A DNA stretch of 64,000 nt, taken from Cepaea nemoralis. Lineage: Eukaryota; Mollusca; Gastropoda; Stylommatophora; Helicidae. The stretch lies in assembly GCA_014155875.1 (NCBI GenBank), contig JACEFZ010025791.1, positions 110,705 through 174,704 on the forward strand. The letters run 5' to 3'. Positions 12,546 through 22,424 of the stretch are shown here, piece after piece; the stretch's first letter is position 1, and each line of letters opens with the position of its first letter. The notes under the pieces are model-generated. The model worked only from the letters and a program-made list of their open reading frames with translations, did no database searches and was not told the DNA's origin. The translations under genes and the position numbers were made by a program.

Positions 12546-13985
12546 TTGTGTCTTCGTTGTTCACATTTACATCATTGTTTGAAAGTGTTTACTTCTCATG
12601 GATATCCGAACTCTTCCAGCTACTGTATATACAGCCTGGAGAGGCCAACAAAATAGAGGGGGACTGGGGGTGGGTTGTGATGGTAGAAAGATGTACAGAT
12701 GGAGTAAGCGGAATTACATTACAGGCCGAGGGGAGACTGAGCTTGTGTAGGTACGACTGGATTCGTTGGACTTACAGATTAGACGCAGCAAATATGGGCA
12801 TCTGAGTTGGCGGTTGTGTTGTTAGTGGATCCGTGTCATCTTCTCGAATCATCGCTTTGCTTCAGGTGAGGACAGCACCTGGCCCCGCCCACTGGCCTGC
12901 ACACACGGAGCAACACAAGTGTTGTCCCGAAACCCTATCCGGCCGCCATCAAGGCTCTCCAGTTACCTGCCCTCCTTTGTCACGGCCAAGTATTGTAAAG
13001 CCCGGCCGCCATGTTGGCCGAGTTCCGCCCAATGCACATTTTCACGGGGGCTGACGTGAAAAGCCTGGATATTTCATATTCTGTCTTCGCGGCCCGTACA
13101 TGCAAGCACACAATTTTAATTTCTATGAATATAAATCAAGCCCTGCGCTCCTCGACCCTGGCGAGAGAACTAGCAGAACAAACGCTTTGCTTCTGGTATG
13201 GAAAACCGTGGCATTTGGAGAGGAAATTGTCCAGATCCCAATCTCAGATAGTCACAAGCTCAGAAAAGGGGCTCTTTAATTGAAGCAGGGACTCTATGTA
13301 GCGCGTTTAACTGGCTAAAGTTCGCACTTTTATGATTCACGGCTCACTGTTCGTGAAAGAGTTGCAGGCCTGGCGTTTGTTCTCGATCGTCACGGGTTTG
13401 GATCCTTCATACCCAGGAGACAAAGTGCTGAGGCACTGGCAGGAGCTCTTCAAACAGCACAGGCTGGGCTCGGTAAGCCGTTGTGTTCTCTGTAAGCCTC
13501 TCCTATTGCAGGTAAGAATACAGGGGCCTGTTATTATCTCGGCCATGAAACCCGCCGAGGAAACCCGATCTATTTCACGACTCTGCATCCGCAAAGTTGC
13601 TTATCCTTGCAGCCCGGCCAATCACCAAACTTGATCTTATCACAGCTACCGTTGTTGCGGCGCTTCTAAAGTCTGCGCGGCTGTAAGGACAAACCCGGAT
13701 CTGAGTTTACGAGTTGCCTTGTCCTCTATCTACGCTGAAGATCGTCCTGGACCTTGACTGCTTCCTCAGAGGTAGGGCAAGTCATCGCCGTGTGACAACT
13801 GTGGTTCAGCGGTCGCGGGATGAAAGGGGGCACCTCACATCTCTCGTAGGCACCCCACGGACAAGGGAAGGCGATACTCTTGAAACTGATACTGGTGTAT
13901 GATGGAGTGTCGTCTCCGCGCAGACAATAGTCACAGGTCACTGGGTACAGATAGATATTCTTTTTCATCTTCTTACGCGAGGCTG
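12546..13985. other. Single-copy spacer, nothing recognised
   Basis: About 1.4 kb of GC-balanced DNA without tandem repeats. Open frames of 70-100 residues exist on both strands but match no domain known to me. One of the better places to search for a host exon or conserved non-coding element. Confidence 0.5.
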
Positions 13986-14080
13986 TATGTAAATCTGTTT
14001 GTGTATGTGTGTGTTTGTCTCTGTGTGTTTGTCTGTGTGTGTGTGTGTCTGTCTGTCTGTCTGTCTGTGCATGCATATAT
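13986..14080. repeat. TG / CTGT microsatellite
   Basis: TG-rich run ending in CTGT repeats (about 14050-14068). Short, impure. Confidence 0.85.
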
Positions 14081-14136
14081 GCATAGCTATCTAAATATGT
14101 ACGTTATATAAAAATATACGTTATATAAAATACACG

Positions 14137-14497
14137 ATACATCAATCAATCAATCATGTGCCATGCCGGAAAGCGTGGGCGGTCATGACTCGCCATTTCA
14201 TTCGATCACCAGAGTCGTGGATCAGCTCAGTGTTTCTGTCTCGTCCATACCATGTGGCTAAGCCATCCAGATATTTTCCTCTCGGTATTCCCCTTGGTCT
14301 GTTCTCCCTCGATCTTGCCAGTTGTCACTAAGTTCTCACAATCCATTTCTTCTCATAACATGTCCAAAAAATTTTGACTGTCTACATATAATTTCTCTAA
14401 TCAGTTTACGATTTTCATTTGTCTCCTGTAGTCATTGTGGTCATTGTTTTTCTGTCTGTCCATGGTATTCTTTGCATGTTCCTCAGAAATCACATAC
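14137..14497 (-). mobile_element. RTE-like LINE family A, 5'-truncated 3' end
   Basis: Minus-strand fragment with the same 3' end as the copies at 16497, 18664, 32843 and 55985. In reading order it has the LRR-type C-terminal block, a GRPR-containing segment, a block like 'KYLDGLA', and a terminal 'YRHGT'-like end. It closes with a TGAT simple-repeat tail (14138-14158 on the plus strand as ATCA repeats). It sits inside the AT-rich satellite. Too short to act on its own, as expected for target-primed insertions that stop early. Confidence 0.85.
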
Positions 14498-14809
14498 AGA
14501 CATGTTTTATATATATACATATATATTTACACATGGCATATAAAAATGCACGTTATATATAAATACACTTTATATCATTATATACATTATGTAATTATCC
14601 ACGCTATATAAAGATGCAAGTTATATTATTTTTTTTTAAATACACGTTATATAAACATACACGTTATATAAAAATTAATTTTATATTTAAAAAAAACAAA
14701 ACATGGCATAAAAAATACACGTTATATAAGCATTCAAATTGTATATAAAGCTACTCATTTTTATAAAAATACACAATATATAAAATTACATAATATATAA
14801 AAAATTAAC
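14498..14809. repeat. AT-rich satellite, left orientation
   Basis: Imperfect units of about 17-19 bp containing ACACGTTATATAAAAA. Fragments in the same orientation lie at 14095-14137, 16466-16497 and 16945-17050, separated by LINE insertions. One unit variant carries ACATGGCATAAAAAA. Its reverse complement occurs in the right-hand block (17441-18070), which shows that the two blocks are inverted. Confidence 0.85.
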
Positions 14810-16470
14810 ATTGGCACCTTTCCGTCTTGACAGACGATAGTTTGGTACATTGTGCTTTAAAAAGGCTTAATAACTACGATCCATGGCGGTGGCGAGTGTG
14901 GCTGGTAAGGCCAATTCTTGCTGCAAATGTTTGCCCACAGTAGGTGCATGTGAAAACATGGTCATTTCCACCATTTTGCACCATCTTACGTCTCTCACGC
15001 TCTGTGTGTGCTTTATCTGCAATCATTTTCTCCTTTGTCTTTATTCCATTTCTGATAGTTGCCCTACATGCAACACGTTCAGCGGCGACGTGCTCCCAAT
15101 GTGCATTATCAATGCCTGTATCAATCATGTCCCGCTTACACACATCTTTGTATCGTAGTAGAGGCCGACCCTGAGATCTCCTACCCGTCTGTAATTCACC
15201 AAAAAAGATGTCCTTTGGTATTCTACCATCATCCATCCTCCTAACGTGTCCTATCCATCTAAGTCTACGAAGACTGAACATGGAATACACCGTCACACAA
15301 CCTGATCTTTCCAATACTTCAGTATCTGTGATTTTGTCTTGCCACTTAATTCCAAGTATTCTTCGCAGACACCGCATATGAAAGCTGTTTAAACGTTTCT
15401 CTTGGCGTGAGTAAGTTGTCCAGGTTTCACTGCCATAAAGAAGAGTACTAAGGACACAGGCTTGGTAGACGAGGACTTTTGTTTTGACAGTAAGCTTCCT
15501 GTTCTCCCAGACTCTTTTTGCTAACATGTTCATTGTTGTTGCTGCCTTGCCAATCCTGATGTTGATTTCCTGATCGAGGGATAATTTGCTATTTACCTCT
15601 GATCCTAGATATGTAAAATGGTCTACTATCTCCAGTTCGGCGTCGTCAATAAAGATTGATGGTACACCATGTGCACCTTGTGACATAATCTGTGTCTTCT
15701 TTTTGTTAATTGTTAAACCAAATTCAGAACAAGCATTGGAGAATGCAGATAGTAGATGTTGTAATTCTTCCTCAGAGTGGGTCGTAATCGCAGCATCATC
15801 CGCAAAAAGCAACTCTCTGATTAGTACCCTGCTAATTTTGGTCTTGGTCTTCAATCTCTGAGCATTATAGAGGCCACCATCTGAGCGTGAGTGAATGTAT
15901 ATACCATCATCCTGATCACGTATATTTCAGTAGAAGTGAAAAGTATATTCCAAAGAGGGTGGGAGCTAGTACACAACCTTGCTTAACTCCACTCTTGATT
16001 TCAAACTCTTCTGAAGTTGAGCCATCAAACTTGATTATACCCTTCATGCCTGTGTGGAACGATTCCACAATGGACAGAAGAGTTGGTGGGCAGCCAATCT
16101 TCTTTAGTGCTTTGAACAGACCCTCACGACTGACCAAATCGAATGCCTTTGTGAGGTCGATGAAGGCAATAAACAGTGGCTGATTTTGTTCCCGGCATTT
16201 TTCTTGCATCTGTCGCAATGAGAATATCATATCAATGGTAGACCGGTTCTGACGGAAGCCACACTGTGATTCGGGGTAGACTTGATCTCCCAGGACTTGA
16301 AGTCTGTGCAGGACAATTCTGGTAAATACTTTCCCAACAATACACAGAAGTGAGATACCCCTATAGTTGTTACAGTCGCTCCGATCTCCCTTGTTCTTGT
16401 ACAGTGTTATGATGCTTGAATCTTTGAAATCCTGTGGGACTTGTCCTTCTCGCCAGCATAGCTCTATATA
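14810..16470 (-). pseudogene. RTE-like LINE family B: reverse transcriptase with C-terminal zinc finger, 5'-truncated
   Basis: Minus-strand reverse transcriptase remnant in two adjacent frames. The upstream part (16470 to 15916) has NNYRGISLL, SQCGFRQNRSTIDMI, FIDLTKAFD (first catalytic Asp) and SGVKQGCVLAP. The downstream part (15910 to 14874) has the active-site block FADDAA, then TYLGSEV, LYGSETWT, a RIGHVRR-type segment and GRPLLRYKD. It ends with a C2H2-like finger, CTYCGQTF plus HTRHRH. The two parts are joined by a single frameshift near 15905. The copy begins abruptly inside the domain near 16470, so the endonuclease and N-terminus are missing (5' truncation). Only the one frameshift is obvious, so this is a fairly young dead copy. 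It inserted into the AT-rich satellite, and TATATAAAAAAT occurs on both sides, but that could be satellite sequence and not a target duplication. Exact clade uncertain. Confidence 0.88.
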
Positions 16471-16496
16471 AAAAATACATAATATATAAAAATACA

Positions 16497-16945
16497 AGTG
16501 TTGAGGTAGTGCCTATACATTTTTTTTATAGATGTGAAGCGTGGACAATGAGCAGTCAAGCTGAAAAACATCTGATGGCTGTGGAAATGTGGTTTCTGAG
16601 GAGAATACAAAGAATACCATGGACAGATAGTAAAACCAATGACCAAGTCCTTCAAGAAACAAATGAAGATCGTAAACTGATTAGAGACATTAGACGTAGA
16701 CAGTCAAAATTTTTTGGGCATGTTATGAGAAGAAATGAATTTTAGAACTTAGTGACAACTGGCAAGATCGAAGGGAACAGACCAAGGGGGAGACCGAGAA
16801 GTAAATACCTGGATGGCTTGGCCACGTGGCTTGGTCGAAACAGGAACACGGAGCTGATCCACGACTCTAGTGATCGAGGAGTGAGATGGCGAAACATGAC
16901 CGCCCACGGTTATCGGCATGGCACATGATGGATGGATGGATAGAT
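16497..16945 (+). mobile_element. RTE-like LINE family A, 5'-truncated C-terminal end
   Basis: Plus-strand frame with CEAWTMSSQAEKH, FLRRIQRIPWTDSKTNDQV, RRRQSKFFGHVMRR, a stop, then a frameshifted RPRGRPRSKYLDGLATWLGR and NTELIHDSS, ending YRHGT. A GATG-type tail follows (16929-16945). This matches the extreme C-terminus and 3' end of a BovB/RTE-type polymerase. Homology to the longer copy at 32843-35250 starts at 16497, directly against the satellite, so it is a 5'-truncated insertion. It is oriented opposite to the other family A fragments. Confidence 0.88.
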
Positions 16946-17058
16946 ACAAATACACGTTATATAAAAATGCACGTTATATACAATTACATGTTATATTTGT
17001 TAATGGTATTTAAACATACAAGTATTAAACAATACATATATATTTTTATATAACGTGT

Positions 17059-17181
17059 AATGGTATGGGTGCCGGTCGTTCAAGAAGCAATGGCAAACTA
17101 CTGAACCTAAACGTACCAAGAAACCACAACGGCACAAAATGCTGGTGTTGACTGCGATGTCCTGTAAAGGATATGCAACTA
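17059..17181 (+). mobile_element. SINE-1 fragment (3' part)
   Basis: Contains CCGGTCGTTCAAGAAGCAA, TGGCAAACTACTGAAC and the ending TGCGATGTCCTGTAAAGGAT. The tRNA-like head is absent. It lies where the AT-rich satellite changes orientation. Confidence 0.8.
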
Positions 17182-17228
17182 ACGTTTATTGTTTATGTAA
17201 CGTGTATTTTTTTATTTAACCTGAAATT

Positions 17229-17440
17229 ACTGGCTTCCGTGACGAAGTGGTTATGGACGCGATTCGTAATCCCGTATACACGGGTTTGAAACACAGCGGT
17301 GCTGGTTTTTTCGAATAAAAAGTATGCGTGCCGATCGTTCAGAAAGCAATGGCAAACTACTGAAGTTAAAACTTGCCCAGGAATCACGAACAGTCAAAAT
17401 TCTGGGGTTGACTACTACGTCCTGTGAAGGACATGCAACT
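17229..17440 (+). mobile_element. SINE-1, near full length
   Basis: The tRNA-like head has an A-box-like GTGACGAAGTGGTTATGG (17239-17256) and a degraded B-box (GGGTTTGAAAC, near 17282). The shared body follows: CCGATCGTTCAGAAAGCAA, TGGCAAACTACTGAAG, then TACGTCCTGTGAAGGACATG. It lies inside the AT-rich satellite. Confidence 0.85.
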
Positions 17441-18070
17441 AAATAGAATTCTATATAACCTGTATTTTTATATAACGTGTATTTTTATAAACCATGTTTT
17501 TTTTTTTTTTTACCATAACGTGTATTTTTATATACCATGTTTTATATCATATGTATATTTATATAACCTGTGTTTTTAATATAACATGTACTTATATATA
17601 ACATGTATTTTATATAATTTATGTTTCTATATAACATGTATTTTTATGTAACATGTATTTTTATATAGCAAGTTTTATATATTGCGTACTATCATAAACG
17701 TATATTTTTATATAACGTGTATTTGTATATACTGTGTATTCTTTTATAACCTGTATTTTTATATGTCATATTTTTATACAACATGTATTTTTATATATAA
17801 CGTGTATTTATTTTATACCATGTACTTTGCATATAACGTGTATTTTTTATATAACGTGTATGTTTTATATAAAGCGTATTTTAATGCACCGTATTTATAT
17901 ATAACATATAGTTTAATGTACCCTTTTTTATATAACGCGTATTTTTATATAACGTGTATTTTGTTTATAACGTATATTTTTATTTAACGTGTATTTTTAT
18001 TTAACATGTAGTTTCATATAAAGTGTATGTTTATATAACCTGTATGTTTATATAACGTGTATGTTTTATC
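17441..18070. repeat. AT-rich satellite, right (inverted) orientation
   Basis: Imperfect units of about 17-19 bp read TTTTTATATAACGTGTAT, the reverse complement of the left block. Variants include TATACCATGTTTTATAT. Together with the left block this forms a large, imperfect inverted repeat with the turning point near 17050. Confidence 0.88.
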
Positions 18071-18303
18071 GTCCCATGGCGAAGTGGTTACGGACGTAGT
18101 TTGCAATTCCGCATACCGCGTTCGAAACACAGCTGCGGGAGATTTGGCAGCAGACCACCTTGCGTTGGTTATTTATGAAATTGGTATGAGTCCCGGTCGT
18201 TCAGAAAGCAATGGCGAACTACTACTGAACGTAAACTTGCCAAGAGATCACATATAGCCAAAAATTATTGGAGTTGACTGCTACGTCCTGTAAAGGACTA
18301 ACT
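18071..18303 (+). mobile_element. SINE-1, full-length copy with A and B boxes
   Basis: Best copy of the family. The A-box-like ATGGCGAAGTGGTTACGG (18076-18093) and B-box-like GCGTTCGAAAC (18119-18129) are spaced like a tRNA promoter. A degraded tRNA-derived head, a body with CCGGTCGTTCAGAAAGCAA and an ending TACGTCCTGTAAAGGACTAA complete it. No cloverleaf could be closed, so this is a SINE and not a tRNA gene. RNA polymerase III transcription is expected from the boxes but not shown. Confidence 0.87.
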
Positions 18304-18663
18304 AGAGTCCGTTCACAATTGCTTGACCCGTATAAAAATCCATAACTCAGTAACCAACTGAAGGAAAATGATTATAGTTAGCATATAACCTTATCATTAT
18401 GTACAGCCAACTAACATTTTTTTTGTTCTGGAGATTGTACATCAGATGTCATTGTTTATATGCGGTATATAATTTACGGGTCAAAGATGAAGTGCATGTT
18501 ATGAAATGTATTACATCTTCGTACGGAAACATCAGTGTTCAATAGTGAATTGTCTCCGTGGTGCACGGGAATTTCGCAATGAGAAGCACGTCATACGATG
18601 GAACGGAAGTGTTCAGAAGTGTCGCCAACAATTCTACCTATAGTGCATATTTTCATGAAACGT
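18304..18663. other. Spacer upstream of transposase remnant, nothing recognised
   Basis: About 360 bp. It may contain the lost N-terminal part of the adjoining transposase, but I could not recognise any of it. Confidence 0.4.
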
Positions 18664-18833
18664 CCCATCCATCCATCGTGTGCCATGCCGATAAGCGTGG
18701 GTGGTCATGGTTTGCCATCTCACTCGATCACCAGAGTCATGGATCAGCTCCGTGTTTCTGTCTCGACCATGCCACGTGGCCAAGCCATCCAGGTATTTAC
18801 TTCTTGGTCTTCCCCTTGATCTCTTGGACAGCG
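18664..18833 (-). mobile_element. RTE-like LINE family A, very short 3' end
   Basis: Minus-strand frame with KRSRGRPRSKYLDGLATWHG, RNTELIHDSGDRVRW and AYRHGTR, next to a GGAT-type tail (ATCC repeats at about 18665-18675). About 170 bp. It abuts the transposase remnant at 18834, so the insertion probably separates or replaces the N-terminal half of that gene. Confidence 0.85.
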
Positions 18834-19490
18834 TTTGGTCATAGCCCATGCCGGTAGTACGCATAATGGCTTACTACAGAATGCTGGGCTCTTGTTCGTA
18901 TCAAAGCATACAGACAATAGGGATTATCATAATAAGATGAATGGTAATGTATTTAGAGATTGGCTCGAGAATACAGTGCTGCCATCCCTAGATAGACCGT
19001 CTTGTCTAATTATAGACAATGCATCATATCACAATGTTGTTGCCCAAGAAGACAAAATGCCTACGGCATCGAGCACAAAGGGAGCAATAAAGTTATGGCT
19101 CCCAAGGGAAAATATGTCCAGAAACATATTTCAAGCTAGAATTGTTGTCTCATGTAAAACAGACGCAAACATGCAAGAAATATCAAATCGACAAGATGAT
19201 AGAAGAGCATGGCATAGGTGCTTGAGACTTCCGCTGTACCACTCTCATTTAAAACCCTTGTGTGGGCTAAAATTAAAGGACAGATGACAGCTGACAATAC
19301 TATATTCAAATTTTCTGACGTCAAGATACTAACTCAGTCCGTGCTATTAAACAATGATAAAAGTTAGTGGGGAAAAACAATATGAGGACCATGTGTTGAA
19401 AGAGGAAGATGACTATTGGAGAAGTGGTGGATTAAATTTTATGCAACCGAGAGCAGTCATCAACCTACTAGAATCGTCCGACACAGATTA
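18834..19490 (+). pseudogene. DDE transposase remnant, Tc1/mariner-like (DDE_3 type)
   Basis: A plus-strand frame beginning RLVIAHAGSTHNG resembles the middle of DDE_3 transposases. It continues with DYHNKMNGNVFRDWLE, LIIDNASYHNVV (second catalytic Asp), KMPTASSTKGAIKLWL, then RLPLYHSHLKP. A small deletion near 19258-19268 then shifts the frame. The shifted frame shows VWAKIKGQ, and further on YEDHVLKEEDDYWRSGG and a stop near 19488. The third catalytic acidic residue, which normally lies just after the YH-x-x-L-(N)P motif, falls in the deleted stretch. The N-terminal DNA-binding domain and first Asp are absent, with an RTE fragment directly upstream. Not functional. The type is inferred from motif order; terminal inverted repeats were not found. 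Confidence 0.78.
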
Positions 19491-20105
19491 AGGTGTGGGC
19501 AGATCGCAGACATTAATCCACATGCACAACTACTGGAATATTTTGCTCGAACTATTCAGAAGAATCGGAGGTCCTTAACATGACAGCATCGGCACACACA
19601 CAAAATACAACATGGCAATGGGAACAGTTCGTATTCTTCGATGGATTTTCAGTTCCGCAAGCTCTCAACGGTGACAAACAGCCGGTACTGGAAAGGGGGA
19701 GGGGAACAACACTAAACGCTTTGAATACCACAAGAAAAGTAGTACTGCTGTGAAACTGACATATTGTGGCATAACAAGAAACGGGAGAACAAACAAGTTG
19801 TCAAATGAGGGGACAACACAGGAACATACGAATCAATTCTATAAACTTCAATGAAAATAGGACCATCTTGGCCGTTAAGAAGGAAGCCGACTACAGAGAC
19901 ATTCACAGCTACGAGTATATTCGTCGTGCAAAACAGGTAATCATGTTCCGTCTCTGAACAGTAATCAGCAGAGTAGACAATCTGTTACGGAGACTCAAAC
20001 TAGTTATATCACCCGTATGCAAGTGTGAACAAACTACACAAACAGCTGAACAGATCCTTAAACATTGATGACTAAAGTGTGGTATTATCTCTGGTTACTC
20101 CATAC
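19491..20105. other. Spacer, nothing recognised
   Basis: Probably the 3' flank of the transposon and unrelated DNA. No terminal repeat, gene or RNA was identified. Confidence 0.45.
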
Positions 20106-20344
20106 GCACATTAACGCACAGTTGTTTCGAAGCTTTCACGAACTCCATTTAAAAAAAGCTAAACACATCCTAGTAACGGTACTGCTTATGTAGACGTTAT
20201 TAACCAGCAGCTGAAGAAGAAAAAAGGAAATGAAAAATAAGGTAAGAAATATATTCCTTCTACTTTCTTGTCCGTTTCCTTTTATATTTACCCCATGCCT
20301 CTGTAAATTCTGTTTTTACGTATATTACACATTGCACCCACTTC

Positions 20345-20870
20345 CATTCATTCATTCAGTAGCTTGTCCTTTGCAGAACCTTGCTCCCATAATAACCTTC
20401 TGGAAAACCTCTCGATCATAAGCAAGATGTCCCGCGTCCGATACACCCATCTGGAGATCATCCGCCACATCCTGCACCCATTTTCTCTTTGGCCTTCCTC
20501 TCCCTCTCTTCCCAGGCATATACCCCTCCATTATTGTTCTCTCCAAACATTTGTGACGTTTCATGTGCCAAACTACATCAATTTTCTTTGTTTTATCGTC
20601 TTTATTAGCCAACCTTCTTCAATATTCAGCTCTTGAAGTATGGATGCATTTGTTCTTTTCTTTACCCAAGATATTCTTAGAACTCGTCTGTAACATTTAT
20701 ATTCAAAGGCAATTTATGCGCTGTTCAGCTTTTTAGTAAGTGTTCAGGTCTCACAGGCGTATGTTTGCAATGGGAAAGATGCATGCTCTTAAAAACCTAA
20801 CTCTTGTAGTTCTGTCTGTCCCACTCCATAATTTAGTCACCCACTTCCATACGAATATGAACATGCCTTG
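20345..20870 (-). mobile_element. RTE-like LINE family C, 3' end (first copy)
   Basis: The minus strand reads, with frameshifts, RINAFEYKCYRRVLRISWVK and a TNASILQELNIEEGW-like block. It then has HMKRHKCLERTIMEGYMPGK, RGRGRPKRKWVQDVADDLQM, HLAYDREVFQKVIMGARF. It ends before an ATTC repeat tail (about 20341-20354 on the plus strand). This is the typical C-terminus of an RTE/BovB-type polymerase. 5'-truncated, and distinct in sequence from families A, B and D. Confidence 0.85.
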
Positions 20871-21319
20871 CGTCGTTACCTGAATTGACGTGCATGATTG
20901 TGAAACAAGTTTGTTAGCGTGAATTCAATACATTTTCGCCAAAACATATAAGAAATGTAGCCGTTTTCCATGATTTCAGTTCCTATGGACATATACAAGA
21001 CATTTTCCTTGATGGGATTAAATAAACGCAGGATGACGATTCTAACGAAAACACAAACATGAATTAATGAGGCCAGTTGTACTACTCTAATTACCACGTT
21101 AACGCACAGTTGTTTCGAAGCTTTCACGAACTCCATTTAAAAAAAGCTAAACACATCCTAGTAACGGTACTGCTTATGTAGACGTTATAACCAGCAGCTG
21201 AAGAAGAAAAAAGGAAATGAAAAAAAGGTAAGAAATATATTCCTTCTACTTTCTTGTCCGTTTCTTTTATTACCCATGCTCTGTAAATTTCTTTTACGTA
21301 TATTACACTTTGACCATTT

Positions 21320-21790
21320 CCTTCATTCATTCAGTAGCTTGTCCTTTGCAGAACCTTGCTCCCATAATAACCTTCTGGAAAACTCTCGATCATAAGCAAG
21401 ATGTCCCGCGTCCGATCCACCCATCTGGAGATCATCCGCCACATTATGCACCCATTTTTCTGCCTTTTATTCCTCTCTTCCCAGGCATATCCCCTTAATA
21501 TGTTCTCTCCAAACTTTTGTGACGTTTCATGTGCCAAACTACATCAATTTTCTTTGTTTTATGCTCTTTAATAGCCAACCTTCTTCAATATTCAGCTCTT
21601 GAAGTATGATGCGTTTGTTTTTCTTTACCCAAGATATTCGGTTCGTCTAATAACTTATTCAACATTTTCGTCATCTGTTCCTTTTTATCTGTCTCTCACT
21701 ATTCCTTTTTGCAATGGGAAAGATGCATGCTCTTACACATATAATTTTTGTAGTTCTGTCTGTCCCACTCCATAATTTAATCACCCACTT
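21320..21790 (-). mobile_element. RTE-like LINE family C, 3' end (second copy, degraded)
   Basis: Same element end as at 20345, carried by the 988-bp duplication. Small deletions break the reading frame within the GRGRP-type segment. The flanking AATAACCTTCTGGAAAACTC and ATGTCCCGCGTCCGAT blocks are shared. Confidence 0.82.
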
Positions 21791-22040
21791 CCATATGAAT
21801 TGCGTCGTTACCTGAATTGACGTGCATTACTGTGAAATAAGTTTGTTAGCGTGAATTCAATACATTTTCGCCAAAACATGTAAGAAATGTAGCCGCCTTC
21901 CATGATTTTACTTTCCTTTGGACATATACAAGACATATTCCTTGGATGTGATTAAATATAATACGGCAGGAGAAATTTCTTAACGAAAACACAAACATTG
22001 AATGTGAATGAGGGCGAGCATTTGTGAACAGACTCTAATT

Positions 22041-22320
22041 AACTATCTGTTTCTCTATATAACTCTATGTCTCACTATTTCTCTCTGTCTGTGTCCATCT
22101 ATCAGTTTGTCACTTTCGATCTATCTATCTGTTGACTGTTTCTCTTTCTATCTCTGTCTCTCTCACTTCTGCACTAACTCTTTCTTTGTCAGTTAATAAT
22201 CTCTCCATCTGACTGCCTGTCTGTGTGTGTATGTATGTGTTTGTTTGTGTGTATGTGTGTGTGTGTGTTTGTATGTGTGTGTGTTTGTGTGACATCTATT
22301 TCACAGAAAGTTTGTTCACT
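22041..22320. repeat. CT-rich and TG microsatellites
   Basis: Impure TCTCTC/TATC stretch at about 22040-22175 and GT-rich run at 22217-22292. Short frames here are low complexity. Confidence 0.85.
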
Positions 22321-22424
22321 AGAATGTTGAGTGTAGCCTGCTCTCCTGTATGGATGCGAAAGTTGGACAATGAGTCGTGACATGATGAAGAAACGAGGCA
22401 TGCGAGATGTGGTTTATACCGAGA

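Larger units (their letters stand above)
20106..22040. repeat. Tandem duplication of a ~988-bp segment
   Basis: GCACAGTTGTTTCGAAGC and the following sequence recur exactly 988 bp later (GTTG at 20121 and 21109). The second copy (about 21094-22040) is shorter through many small deletions, several of them single-base. Both copies contain the same RTE-like 3' end and the AATTGACGTGCAT and GTGAATTCAATACATTTTCG blocks. Confidence 0.92.

Noticed and set aside
18071..18135. tRNA gene at the SINE-1 head
   Set aside because: No cloverleaf, and the same sequence recurs with a fixed non-tRNA body.
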